A stretch of 18,937 bases of DNA from assembly GCA_024243835.1 (NCBI GenBank), contig JALPMN010000559.1, positions 1 through 18,937 on the forward strand. The letters are read 5' to 3'. Of this stretch, positions 1 through 8,544 are shown piece after piece. The first letter of the stretch is position 1, and the number at the start of each line of letters is the position of its first letter. A program made the position numbers and the translations under genes. The DNA is from Enteropsectra breve. Taxonomy: Eukaryota; Microsporidia. The notes beneath the pieces were generated by a model. The model did not search any database, had not been told where the DNA came from, and saw only the letters and a list, made by a program, of their open reading frames with translations.

Positions 1-61
1 TTCGTATTTTTCGTTTTATCAAATGCCTAAGGCGATATATTTACAAAACATAAAAATTTTA

Positions 62-64
62 CCC
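62..64 (+). promoter_or_regulatory. CCC start-proximal motif of the p24 gene
   Basis: ACCCT lies immediately before the ATG at 66, in AT-rich DNA. It matches the CCC-like signal reported just upstream of microsporidian start codons, which goes with very short 5' leaders. Confidence 0.6.
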
Positions 65-65
65 T

Positions 66-680
66 ATGCTTCTTCTATGGTTCCTACAATCATGTTTAGC
101 AGAGATCTTTGAGTTCAACACAGTCAATGAGCAGAAGAAGATAGAGTTTGTCCTGGAGGCGGACAACATCAACACAGGCTACTTTAAGGTGTTGCCCAAT
201 GCACATGCGAATTTTAAGGTAGAGATCATAAACAAAACAGAGAACAAAATTCTGTACAAAATGAGCGATATGGAGGTGGATAAAGAGTACCATTTCTCAT
301 TCAGCAATTCCAAGTCTCAGGAGGCAGACGTGATTATTAGCTCAAAGGAGGCACCTGGGGACAGTGCAGCAGATGGCCTGTTGGGGATGGTTGAAATGAA
401 ATTTGAGAGCAAACTCGATACCTTCAACAAGGACGTTTCCAAAAAGTCCCAGATAGAGCCAGCGATATACGCACTTGAGCATCTTCTTAAGATGTTCAGT
501 GATGTCACAGCATCGTCCAAATTGGTATCCAGCAAAATGGAAAATCTCAGGGCACAGAGCAGAGGAATGATCTACACAATGCTTGTGTTTAGCATTCTTT
601 CGCTTCTTGCGTATGCTATAGGAAACATAAGCCAGCTTGTCTATATGAAAAAATATCTCAGAGAGAAGAAATATCTGTAG
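66..680 (+). CDS. p24 (emp24/gp25L/TMED) family cargo receptor of the early secretory pathway
   Basis: This 204-residue protein has the full p24 layout. Residues 1-12 are a hydrophobic signal peptide, about 14-95 form a beta-rich GOLD-type lumenal domain, about 120-165 are a heptad-rich coiled-coil segment, and about 168-187 are one membrane span. A short basic cytoplasmic tail ends in KKYL (201-204), a KKXX dilysine signal of the kind that binds COPI for Golgi-to-ER retrieval. The family sorts cargo in COPII and COPI vesicles, and the length is normal for it. The start is supported by a CCC motif one base upstream of the ATG. The two lumenal cysteines that usually form the GOLD disulfide are absent: the second is serine in FSFSN (77-81). 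I cannot assign the alpha, beta, gamma or delta subfamily. The architecture is seen directly; the trafficking role follows from the family. Confidence 0.85.
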   Translation: MLLLWFLQSCLAEIFEFNTVNEQKKIEFVLEADNINTGYFKVLPNAHANFKVEIINKTENKILYKMSDMEVDKEYHFSFSNSKSQEADVIISSKEAPGDSAADGLLGMVEMKFESKLDTFNKDVSKKSQIEPAIYALEHLLKMFSDVTASSKLVSSKMENLRAQSRGMIYTMLVFSILSLLAYAIGNISQLVYMKKYLREKKYL

Positions 681-1576
681 ATGCTTGTGAATCTAATATT
701 AAATATTTTATAAAATAGCATTTATTTTTTCAGAACCTGCTCTTAAAACCATCTAATAAAAGTAAAGTTGTTATGAGTAGTTAATGAGCAAATAATTTAT
801 AAGGTTATTGATGACAATTACTTTGGTTGTAAATACATGGCTTTTTCATGTGATACACGTAAGTAAGTGAAACTTATAAACTTGATGCATTTATAATCAT
901 TTAAATGACTTCTAGGAATTTCTTAAAAAATGCGGTGGGTAAGTTAGTTAGAAAACTTAGCATGGAAAATATTTTTTTCAAAATATGCAGTTAAATATTA
1001 TTAATGATCTGCGATAACGCTCTCGATAATTGACTCGTATAACGATACTTTATAAAAATATTTAATGAATTTTTGCTTCTTTAAAAGACACAAATGCATA
1101 AGCACGTAAATAATACTGGTTCGTATACTCTTTCTTGAAATCAAAGTAAAGTCTTTCTGTATAGAGTTGTTAAACATCTTATAATTCTACAAGGCCCGTT
1201 GCAGCGGAGCGAAAGGATTTTTAATTTTAAGAATAATTTCATCTATTGTGACACTGGTATTCCTACGGCCTTAGATACCATCGAATGTTGTTCACAGTCT
1301 GTTTCTTTGGCAAGTAAGTGCCATTTTCTCTACATTAATATCGTTTTAACAATCTCATGCATTTTAATTAAATTAAATTCACAGCTATGTGGATAGACAA
1401 TCCTTGGACATTGACTGTATTTGTAACTCAAGAAATAAAACTAGTGACTAATGATATTTCGTCCATCATAACATCTTTTGGCTTATAAATCACTGAGCAC
1501 ATAGGTATGTATAGAATATGATCAGTTAATTAATTTTTTAATTACGTACATTTATTATGAAAAAACATGATCTTAG
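681..1576. other. AT-rich intergenic region with two small GC-rich islands
   Basis: I see no convincing gene in this stretch of nearly 900 bp. An open frame at 1199-1396 lacks an ATG and resembles nothing. Two GC-rich islands stand out, at about 1191-1217 and 1261-1290. The second carries CCTACGGCC and TTAGATACC, which loosely recall rRNA sequence blocks (see findings). The remainder is unstructured AT-rich DNA. Confidence 0.6.
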
Positions 1577-2239
1577 ATGTTGGGTGTGTTGAAACCATTA
1601 GAATTACTTTGTGTCATGGCAAAGGTTGTGCTAGCAGCTGTTGAAGAAGCAGTCCCAGTTGCAAATCCGATGACAGGCGTGAAAAGCAAAGAATATGTTT
1701 CGGTAGACACTGCTGTAAAATTTATTTTAGCTTCAAAAAGCTTTAAGAGCAAGCTTAAAAGTGAATGTGATAAAATGCTAACTATTCCAACATTTGAAGG
1801 CAATAGAAATCATAAAAAACAATATATTGTTGGACCAGTGCTTTGCTATTATATCGTTAAAGCTTCCAATGATATTGGTTTTAAAGAAGGACATTTTAGT
1901 GATAACCTTGAGGAGTGTTATACAAACATTATGGAAGCTGCGCATTTTCGTTCTGATGGCACGTGGGTAAAACGATTGCTTCCTGTTCGCATAACATTAA
2001 TACTAGATAGTTTGGTGTTTAGAGATGATGAAAAGCTTTTTATAGTAAGGCATACTTTTGGTTATAGAAATAAAAATACTGAAAAATATATAAGCAAAAA
2101 ACGTGTCACTTATAATATGATTAGAAGTGAAACAGATTATGAAGAGATTGATGATACTAATATAAGTAGAATGTTAAGCGACACCTTCACCAATAATAGG
2201 AGGCTCAATGAAACTTTTGATGACTACAGGTTATTATGA
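1577..2239 (+). CDS. N-terminal part of an interrupted, possibly ubiquitin-specific-protease-like protein
   Basis: The frame gives 220 residues from the ATG at 1577 (a second in-frame ATG is at 1616) and ends at TGA 2237-2239. Residues 39-60 resemble in spacing and hydrophobic pattern the Cys-box helix of ubiquitin-specific proteases (family C19), but no cysteine occupies the catalytic position. Around residues 100-125 a segment could match the second conserved helix of that fold. The same plan, with a similar segment ending AVKFI, occurs in the protein at 9018-9956, so the two may be divergent paralogues. There is no CCC motif before either start, unlike most genes here, and codons are strongly AT-biased. 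The frame continues uninterrupted beyond the TGA. It may be a pseudogene, a truncated protein or a readthrough gene. The family assignment is an inference from weak pattern similarity. Confidence 0.5.
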   Translation: MLGVLKPLELLCVMAKVVLAAVEEAVPVANPMTGVKSKEYVSVDTAVKFILASKSFKSKLKSECDKMLTIPTFEGNRNHKKQYIVGPVLCYYIVKASNDIGFKEGHFSDNLEECYTNIMEAAHFRSDGTWVKRLLPVRITLILDSLVFRDDEKLFIVRHTFGYRNKNTEKYISKKRVTYNMIRSETDYEEIDDTNISRMLSDTFTNNRRLNETFDDYRLL

Positions 2240-2572
2240 GATAGTGATTGTCAGGTTGAAAATACAGTAGCTCTTTCAAGGAACGTGATATTTAGGATCA
2301 TTAAGGAATCTCACCGTGAGGGAGAAATATGTCAGACTTATAAGGAGCGCTTGGATATCCCACAGCTTGATAAGGATGGTAAAAGAATCAAGGTTGCATA
2401 TTTGCTGAGATCTGTCATATTCTCAGACAAGGCTTTGCCTGTTCCTCGCTGTACGCACTGGGAAGTTAAGTGTTTTGAAGAAGGAGAGAACATTACATCT
2501 GAGATGGAAAAGATATTTGGTAGCGATGATAAGAACCTTCATTATGTGCTTTATGAGCGAGAAGACAATTAA
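2240..2572 (+). pseudogene. Downstream half of the same reading frame, separated by one in-frame TGA
   Basis: From 2240 the frame of the preceding ORF stays open for 110 codons to TAA at 2570-2572. It has no ATG where a start would be expected. Its sequence looks like the C-terminal part of a C19-type protease fold: a segment ending YLLRSVIF, as in the strand before the His box, then THWEVKCFEEGENIT and a closing YVLYERE. The corresponding part of the protein at 9018-9956 (ELRAILYLD, then LIFDDEEDF, then MHFLF) is joined to its N-terminal half in one frame. That supports these two pieces having been a single gene of about 330 codons. The usual glycine-histidine-tyrosine His box is not present. 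Nonsense mutation, readthrough and a sequencing error are all possible. Confidence 0.5.
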
Positions 2573-3082
2573 AGTTTTCTTTTAATGTGTCTTTGATTAC
2601 TTTGTTTCTCAAACTCAACAAGGGTTCTCGCTAGATTTCATCTAATTTTACTTTCATTGTAGTATCGATCTTAAATGCATTATTCCCTCTGCTTTTAGAA
2701 AAATGTTAACGTATTACATGATGGATACTCTAAATAAGATTGATGAATTAAATTCATAGCTAAATATCTTTTAATTCAAATGATTGGAAAAGATAATATT
2801 TTTTCGAGATTATGTGCCGAATGCTAAATAGAAAAATCTTAAAATTTAATTTTAGAGGCCTCTTAATCACTAGACTTTAAATTCTTCTTTACATTTAAGA
2901 AATACCATTAAATGGAAAAATAGCAGGCTTTCTCAGTTCTTATGCCAGAATTCTTCTAAAATAATTTGAAAAAATTAGATTAAATAGAGTCATAACATGA
3001 CTTAAAAATCAATGTTCAAAATTCATATCTCCAGATATAAAACGGTACTGCAAAATACATACTGTAAATATGCAAATTTAAT
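2573..3082. other. AT-rich intergenic region, nothing recognised
   Basis: This spacer lies between the 3' ends of a plus-strand gene and the minus-strand SUMO gene, a convergent arrangement. Only ORFs of fewer than about 16 codons begin with ATG on the plus strand. I see no tRNA-like or repeated structure. Confidence 0.6.
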
Positions 3083-3418
3083 TTAAAAACATCCGCCAAC
3101 CTGTGAAGCAACCACATCAATAACGTCATTGTCCTTTATGTTATAAATGCTGACATCGCCGTCTTCTTGGAGAACTTTGCCCTTATAAACAAGCCTGTAC
3201 TCCTGGGGAGAGATATTGCGCTCTCTGCAGTATGCCTTCAAAAGCTTGGAAATCTTTGTGCTTGGCTTAGCTAGGACCACTGTTTTGTTGTCGCTGCTTC
3301 CCTGTAGGACCAGCTTAACTTGCTCCTCTTGCTTGTCGCTGCCTGTTGTCATGCTATTCGCATCTTTTGCATCGGGTCTTCCTTGATCGTAGTTGTAACT
3401 ATTTCCGCTGTCACTCAT
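3083..3418 (-). CDS. SMT3: SUMO (SMT3) ubiquitin-like modifier precursor
   Basis: The 111-residue product has a flexible charged N-terminus (1-33), typical of SUMO and absent from ubiquitin, followed by a beta-grasp domain (about 34-107) with the SUMO-type segment EYRLVYKGKVL (73-83). Gly-Gly is at 108-109, followed by a two-residue tail, Cys-Phe. SUMO is covalently attached to lysines of mainly nuclear proteins. The tail implies that a Ulp-type protease must first expose the diglycine; that is known biology of the family. The start is placed at the ATG at 3416-3418 because CCC lies directly upstream and the protein then has normal length. An in-frame ATG at 3496 would add 26 hydrophobic residues unlike SUMO, so I reject it. 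Yeast and animal SUMO tails differ from this one in length and sequence. Confidence 0.92.
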   Translation of the reverse strand: MSDSGNSYNYDQGRPDAKDANSMTTGSDKQEEQVKLVLQGSSDNKTVVLAKPSTKISKLLKAYCRERNISPQEYRLVYKGKVLQEDGDVSIYNIKDNDVIDVVASQVGGCF

Positions 3419-3421
3419 GGG
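3419..3421 (-). promoter_or_regulatory. CCC start-proximal motif of the SUMO gene
   Basis: Read on the minus strand, TATCCC directly abuts the ATG. This is the main reason for choosing the internal start over the longer frame. Confidence 0.6.
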
Positions 3422-3836
3422 ATAGAAGAACTGAAAAATTGAGATGAAAAATGAATAAAATAATATTAAAACACACAATAAGCCATAAAACAACAAAATT
3501 TTATTTTAATGAGTACAGAATAAAGTCTTACAAATTTTAACAGCTCAAAATGATTTGAAAGAGTTTTTATTTTTTAAAAAAATTTTCAGATCCTGATTAA
3601 TATTCAAAAATAAAAATATCAGTTCTAAGTCTAGATTACCATGTTATTCTAAGGCCCTTTGTTCCTATAAAAATGTGCTTTTAAATTAAAAGTGCATCAT
3701 TATTAATTCAAAAAGAAAAAAAACGAATAAAGGGGTGAGCAAAGTAGTCTTTTTCCACAAGTAAAATTCTTGAATAGATTATCTGACACTAAAAATACAG
3801 CTGGACCAACTCTGCAAAGATGATTTTTAAACTGCG
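3422..3836. other. AT-rich intergenic region between SUMO and tRNA-Gly
   Basis: This stretch holds the upstream DNA of the SUMO gene and the downstream DNA of the tRNA. Runs of A and T are common. I see no ORF of note apart from the open extension of the SUMO frame, which I regard as chance. Confidence 0.55.
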
Positions 3837-3846
3837 AAAAAGAAAA
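3837..3846 (-). terminator. RNA polymerase III terminator of tRNA-Gly
   Basis: Immediately after the tRNA 3' end, the minus strand reads TTTTCTTTTT, two T-runs typical of Pol III termination. Confidence 0.7.
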
Positions 3847-3847
3847 T

Positions 3848-3917
3848 GCGATGACCGGGAATCGAACCCGGGCCGATAGCTTGGAAGGCTATTATCATAC
3901 CATTAGACCATCAACGC
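3848..3917 (-). tRNA. tRNA-Gly (anticodon UCC)
   Basis: A complete 70-nt cloverleaf folds on the minus strand. It has a 7-bp acceptor stem, a 3-bp D stem with a loop containing GG, a 5-bp anticodon stem around loop CTTCCAA (anticodon TCC, bases 3883-3885), a 4-nt variable loop, and a perfect T stem CCGGG/CCCGG with loop TTCGATT. The internal Pol III B box reads GGTTCGATTCC. There is no intron and no encoded CCA, as expected for a eukaryotic nuclear tRNA. The acceptor stem has a U-U mismatch at the fourth pair (4/69). It decodes GGA, possibly also GGG, glycine codons. Confidence 0.95.
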
Positions 3918-4442
3918 TTAAAATAAATGTTTTATAAAATAAAACTAACTAATTTTTCTTACATAACGATTCACATTTACTAGTTTCCGCAAACGTATAT
4001 AACGTTTAGTAAAATACTCAGGACATTGCATAATTGTGAGTGATTTTCTGTCTATTCAAGGATTTATTTTATTCTTTTCTACAAAAGAGTCTCCCAGAAC
4101 ATTTAAAACATGCCCGTATCAGCTCAACAATAATACTATAATTTTTCGATCATTCAACCTAGGTCTTTACAGAATACTACTAAATAATCAGCATTGGTAC
4201 GGCATGGATAAATAAAGTTTTGATACTAACAAAAAAGAATGCTTTTGGAGGAATTATAGTCGAAGAGTATTCAAATATGAAGCTTAGTTTTTATATGTAG
4301 AGTCAGCGTACTAATGTAGTGTATAAAGATTCTTAAATGAGATATCTATCACATATGCATATATGTTGTATACTCCTGCAAACATCCAGCCATTGTTTTA
4401 AGCATACTTTATTACTTCTGATAAATATTTTGTTCTTCAATA
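3918..4442. other. AT-rich intergenic region upstream of SMC1
   Basis: This spacer separates the divergently oriented tRNA-Gly and SMC1. It holds only very short ORFs and no recognised RNA. The SMC1 promoter must lie here, but only the CCC motif next to the start is identifiable. Confidence 0.55.
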
Positions 4443-4445
4443 CCC
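4443..4445 (+). promoter_or_regulatory. CCC start-proximal motif of SMC1
   Basis: ATACCCTTT leads straight into the ATG at 4449, the same arrangement as at the p24 gene. Confidence 0.6.
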
Positions 4446-4448
4446 TTT

Positions 4449-7400
4449 ATGAGTCTCGTGAAGATTGAGCTAAAAAATTTTAAGAGCTACAAGGGATCAT
4501 ACACAATCGGGCCGTTTCACAGGTTCACCTCGATTATCGGGCCCAACGGCTCCGGCAAGTCTAATATTTTAGATGCGGTTATGTTTGCCTTTGTTCTCCC
4601 TGGCACTAGTCATCGTATCAAGAAAAATGAAGATGTTATTGCCCGTGGGTGCTCCGATGCGTCAGTCAAAGTGTATGTAAACGAACATGTTTTTGAGAGA
4701 GAAATAAAGCTCAAAGAAGCAGAAAAGACCGTTTCAGTCTTTAAATTCGATGGTAACAGACTGAGCCAGAAAGAATACATCTCTAAGCTTGAAGGCCTCA
4801 ACATTTACGGACATATTAAGAATTTTGTAATATGCCAAGGCGATATTCTTAATAGCAATGTGGATCTTCTTAAAATGGTAGAGACTGTCAGCGGAAGCCT
4901 GGAGCATGTGGAAGAATATAAGGGACTCGAGGAACGGCTGGTGGTGCTGAACAAAGAGGTTTCAGCAAAGTTTGAGCGGCGCAAAGACTATATGGAGTAC
5001 CTGCGGGATGCCAAAGAGAGTGAGGAGAAGCAGCTTAAGTTCAAGAAATTGGTTGAGGAAAAGGAGCGGATTGAGAACAAAATAAATAGCCTTGAAATTG
5101 AGGACAAGAGCAGGGAAATAGAGGCGCTCTCTACAGAAATATCCAAGCTCAAAGAGTCCAAGGAGCGAATAGCAAAGGACGAAGTCTCAAAAAATATGAA
5201 TGAGATAAAACGAGAGGCAGCCAAAGTGCAAAAAAACTTTTTTGAGAAAGAAAGTGAATTTATGTATTTAAAGAGCAGATCTGAAGTTAACAACAGTGAA
5301 GAGCTACTAGCCGAAAAGAAAGAGAAGCTTAAGGAAAAGCAGGGTAATAAGGAGTCGTTTGATAAGCAGTTAGTGCTGCTGAACAGAGAACTAAGCGGGT
5401 ATAATCTTTCTGATGTTGCAAGCATGAGGCAAATGGTTGAAGAAAAAGAGACTGAATTCAGCCGTGAAACAGATGGGGAAAACAGAATGCTGAACAAACT
5501 AACACTTGCCAATATTGAAAAGATCAACAAAAGAGACGAGCTTAAAACGCAGTGCAATTCAAGCAAAAGAAAACTGAGCAGTCTCATGAGCCAGAAAAAG
5601 GTATTTGAGCAAAGGAGAAAAGAAAGCGACGAGAAAATAAAAAATATTCAGAAGAGCATTGTTGAGTATCGTAGGAAGATCGAGAGCAAAGAGGAAACAT
5701 ACGACCGAATTGTTGCGGATGAAGAATCCAAAAGCAAGGAGCTGAATGAAATTATTGGCGATATTTTGCTTAACAAGGCCCGTAAAAATGACACCGTTAA
5801 AAAATCGATTGTAAATTCTGTTATTTACAGCTTAAAGAACATTTACACAGGGGTGCATGGAAAGGTTTTGGATCTCATCAGCCCCATACAAAAGCGCTAC
5901 GAAACAGCTGTTGGTATTTTGCTTGGAAACTACGCCACGGCAGTTGTTGTAGAAAACGAAAGTGTGGCTCTGGAGTGTATAAAATACTTAAAAGAAACAA
6001 AGTCGTGCAAACTGCAGTTCTTGCCGCTGAATAAGCTGCGTGGTGCAGCCAAGAGCAGTACTTTGAATGGCTCCGACGATGAGTGGCTGGCCCAGCAGTG
6101 CATCAAATTCGATTCTAAATATTCAGGTGTTGTTGATCTGATATTTGGGGATTCTCTGATTATTTCAAATGAAAGCATTGCAAAGAAACGTTTATATGAG
6201 GAAAAATGTGAAAAGAAAATATGCACACTTTCAGGGATGCTGTATACACCTTATGGAATAATTGTGGGAGGAAATGAGCACAAGAACAAGTTTGAGGAGA
6301 ATATGATTGAGCGGCTTCTGGAAAAAAGAAAAACAGTTCTGAATGAACTAAAAGTGATAAAAGACCGAAAGGCTGCCTTCGAAGATGTTAAAATAATAAA
6401 AGAAGCTATTGAGGCTGCTGAACGGAGCCTGCGGGAAATTGAGGATTCTTTGAATGAGGGAAGCATCCCAGAGGAAATAGGCTATCTGTCCGGCAGTGTT
6501 GAAAAGCTGGAAAGTGAGCTCTCGGCTTATGAACGCGAGCTTTCGGAATATGAGGAAGAGAAAAAGGAGATTCTTGCACAGATCAAGGCCAAAGAGCGTG
6601 TTATAATGCTTCCGCTACTGAGCAGACTTAAAATAGCGAGTATTTATGAATTTGATAAAATAACGGAAAATATTTCCAAGATGAAAGAACTGAACAGCAA
6701 AAACAAGCTTTATGAAGAGGAAATTGCCGAAATAAGCGGTGAGATGGAGAAGCTGCGGGAGGCTGTTCTTCACAGCCAGAAAAACAATCTGAGCGGAATG
6801 GAAAGTGAGCTTTCAGAGCTTGGGCGAAAAATGGACGAGATAAAAATAAAGCTGCGGGAGGGCAATGCCATGTACAAAAAGGGCGCAGATGAACGCGAGC
6901 GCTTAGAAACGAAAATTCTATCTGGAGAGCTTCATTTGGCCAAGCTTGTTGAGGAGCTCAAGGAAATAGAGGCCTTCAGGGAAATGCGTGAAACTGCTGA
7001 AATAACATTAGCGTCGGAAGAAAGCATTGAGAGTCTTGCCTTGCGGCTCGGCGAAATAAACAGGGAAATAAATGCAAATATTCCGTCCTTCGGGGCTGTG
7101 GACAGCTCGATACAGAGCAAATACATGGAAATAAACAGGGAATATGAAAATGCCAAGGCCAGTGCAAATGCCGTTAAAAAAAGATTCTACGAAGTGCGCA
7201 CCATGCGGATGGAGGCCTTTTCGCTGTGCTTCAATCGTCTCGCCAGGGAGGTGACTGAGATTTACAAGGTTCTCAGTCGAACTGCCGATAATGTTGAGGG
7301 AAATGCATACGTTGTTTATGAGGGGAATCCATTTACGAATAATTTGAAATTTTACTTGATGCCGCCAAACAAACGCTTCACTGAGTTTTCCAGCCTGAGC

Positions 7401-7664
7401 GGCGGAGAGAAGTCGCTTGCCCTGCTGTCTTTTATCATCGCTCTGAACAAGTGCAGACAGGCACCATTCTATATTTTTGATGAGATTGACTCTGCACTGG
7501 ACAAAGAAAATATATGGAAGCTGGCAGCATATCTGGAGGCAGAGAACGAGCAGTTTATTGTTGTCTCACACAAAATTCAGATGTATTCACGTAGCGATGC
7601 GCTGGTGGGCGTGTACAAATGCCCCTCCACGCTTGCCAGCAAGATACTGACGCTAAAATTATAG
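4449..7664 (+). CDS. SMC1: Cohesin subunit SMC1 (structural maintenance of chromosomes ATPase)
   Basis: SMC1 pairs with SMC3 in the cohesin ring that holds sister chromatids together. In this 1071-residue protein the N-terminal head has Walker A GPNGSGKS (31-38) and Q-loop Gln130. A long coiled coil (about 165-467) leads to the hinge (about 468-610, beginning GVHGKV). A second coil (about 615-900) leads to the C-terminal head with signature LSGGEKS (983-989), Walker B IFDEID with Asp1011-Glu1012, the D-loop and His1041. SMC1 identity, rather than SMC2-4, rests on NFKSYKG with IGPFHRFTSIIG at the start, PNKRF before the signature, and the ending LVGVY...SKILTL, all close to SMC1 of other eukaryotes. 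It is about 150 residues shorter than yeast or human SMC1, apparently mostly in the coils. The start is at the conserved N-terminus, behind a CCC motif. A convergent IWS1 gene follows. Confidence 0.93.
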   Translation: MSLVKIELKNFKSYKGSYTIGPFHRFTSIIGPNGSGKSNILDAVMFAFVLPGTSHRIKKNEDVIARGCSDASVKVYVNEHVFEREIKLKEAEKTVSVFKFDGNRLSQKEYISKLEGLNIYGHIKNFVICQGDILNSNVDLLKMVETVSGSLEHVEEYKGLEERLVVLNKEVSAKFERRKDYMEYLRDAKESEEKQLKFKKLVEEKERIENKINSLEIEDKSREIEALSTEISKLKESKERIAKDEVSKNMNEIKREAAKVQKNFFEKESEFMYLKSRSEVNNSEELLAEKKEKLKEKQGNKESFDKQLVLLNRELSGYNLSDVASMRQMVEEKETEFSRETDGENRMLNKLTLANIEKINKRDELKTQCNSSKRKLSSLMSQKKVFEQRRKESDEKIKNIQKSIVEYRRKIESKEETYDRIVADEESKSKELNEIIGDILLNKARKNDTVKKSIVNSVIYSLKNIYTGVHGKVLDLISPIQKRYETAVGILLGNYATAVVVENESVALECIKYLKETKSCKLQFLPLNKLRGAAKSSTLNGSDDEWLAQQCIKFDSKYSGVVDLIFGDSLIISNESIAKKRLYEEKCEKKICTLSGMLYTPYGIIVGGNEHKNKFEENMIERLLEKRKTVLNELKVIKDRKAAFEDVKIIKEAIEAAERSLREIEDSLNEGSIPEEIGYLSGSVEKLESELSAYERELSEYEEEKKEILAQIKAKERVIMLPLLSRLKIASIYEFDKITENISKMKELNSKNKLYEEEIAEISGEMEKLREAVLHSQKNNLSGMESELSELGRKMDEIKIKLREGNAMYKKGADERERLETKILSGELHLAKLVEELKEIEAFREMRETAEITLASEESIESLALRLGEINREINANIPSFGAVDSSIQSKYMEINREYENAKASANAVKKRFYEVRTMRMEAFSLCFNRLAREVTEIYKVLSRTADNVEGNAYVVYEGNPFTNNLKFYLMPPNKRFTEFSSLSGGEKSLALLSFIIALNKCRQAPFYIFDEIDSALDKENIWKLAAYLEAENEQFIVVSHKIQMYSRSDALVGVYKCPSTLASKILTLKL

Positions 7665-7920
7665 TTAAAAAAATTACAAATCAATTTTTATAAAAATCAG
7701 TTCTAATATGTCTATAGTAAAAATGGTATTGATGTTTTATTGGAAGATATTAAGTCTAACCTCGTTGAAAATGAGCTTAAATTGGCAAAAATATATTCCA
7801 AAACATATCTTGTTGCTTGAATTTACTGTTTATTTGTATGAACTGTGGCTCTTTTTATTATGCTCTTCATTAGCTTTATATTTTATATAATGAGTTTTTA
7901 ATGCTGTAAGTATTGTTCTT

Positions 7921-8544
7921 TTATTCCTCTGTCTCTTCTCTTATAATTATGGATTTCCACTTATTGACAACATCATTGGCCTCTTTTCTCACATCCTTGG
8001 CCTCTCTTGAGTTTTGGCTGTAAAAATAAACAATCTTCCCAACACCGCTCCTCAGAAGATCCATCTTTGTCACTCTGAGATGATAAAGCAGTGTTAGCAG
8101 GACCTTCTTGATTTTTTGTGCTGGAAGCGTGCGGTCAGGCAGCGGCTCCATCCACCTCTTTACCTCATCCAAAATACCAATTTTCACACAGGCATCCTGG
8201 GTCTCGCGCTTGATGATTTTGCTGTAGAGCTCATCGATGTTGTCTAATTTCTGGGTAGAAGGCCTTCCGCCCCTGTTTGCTTCCAGATCTACCTTGTAGT
8301 ACTCTCTCATCTCATTCATTAGCTCATAGGCGTATTTTTCCATTTCATTTTCATTCTTCTTCTTTGGCTTGGGCTCTCTGGAACTTACTCTGACAACCCT
8401 CTTGGATGCAGTCTCTGGCAGCTGTTCTGAGCCTCTTTTTTTCACTGGGGAAACATTTATAGTCACTGCTGGAGGGCTTTCTAAATTTTCTGACTCATCC
8501 GAATCAATAACACCGCCTCTTTTGTTTTTCTTCTGCTCAGACAT
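7921..8544 (-). CDS. IWS1: Transcription elongation factor IWS1/SPN1
   Basis: The 207-residue protein has a charged, Ser/Lys-rich N-terminal tail (1-65) with a basic cluster KPKKK (59-63). A helical TFIIS N-terminal-like (LW) domain occupies about 66-203. Diagnostic segments are WMEPLPDRTLP (131-141), LLRSGVGKIVYFY (163-175) and VVNKW (192-196), closely matching the conserved core of Spn1/Iws1. IWS1 binds SPT6 and travels with RNA polymerase II, linking elongation to chromatin and mRNA processing. It is much shorter than animal IWS1, with the long acidic N-terminus reduced to a short tail; compact forms are known in microsporidia. The bases before the ATG are GAGCCAGG, a weaker form of the C-rich start motif. 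It is convergent with SMC1. Confidence 0.9.
   Translation of the reverse strand: MSEQKKNKRGGVIDSDESENLESPPAVTINVSPVKKRGSEQLPETASKRVVRVSSREPKPKKKNENEMEKYAYELMNEMREYYKVDLEANRGGRPSTQKLDNIDELYSKIIKRETQDACVKIGILDEVKRWMEPLPDRTLPAQKIKKVLLTLLYHLRVTKMDLLRSGVGKIVYFYSQNSREAKDVRKEANDVVNKWKSIIIREETEE

Noticed and set aside
859..920. Possible intron with GTAAGT donor and TTCTAG acceptor
   Set aside because: No coding frame flanks it on either side, so the splice-like words are probably chance.
1258..1390. Complete 5S rRNA gene
   Set aside because: Only the 5' half shows loose resemblance. The helix that should pair it and the conserved GGGTGACC-type 3' block are missing.
1199..1396. 65-codon open frame starting at TTG
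   Set aside because: It has no ATG, and no protein similarity can be seen. A eukaryotic nuclear gene should not start this way.
3419..3496. N-terminal extension of the SUMO frame by 26 hydrophobic residues from an upstream ATG
   Set aside because: It is unlike any SUMO, is AT-rich like the surrounding intergenic DNA, and the CCC motif sits at the internal ATG.
4988..5587. Long minus-strand ORF opposite SMC1, and similar ones opposite RAD50
   Set aside because: They are Ser/Leu-rich shadows of lysine- and glutamate-rich coiled-coil codons, not independent genes.
7708..7890. 60-codon ORF between SMC1 and IWS1
   Set aside because: It has no start motif, and its hydrophobic composition is typical of chance translation of AT-rich DNA between convergent genes.
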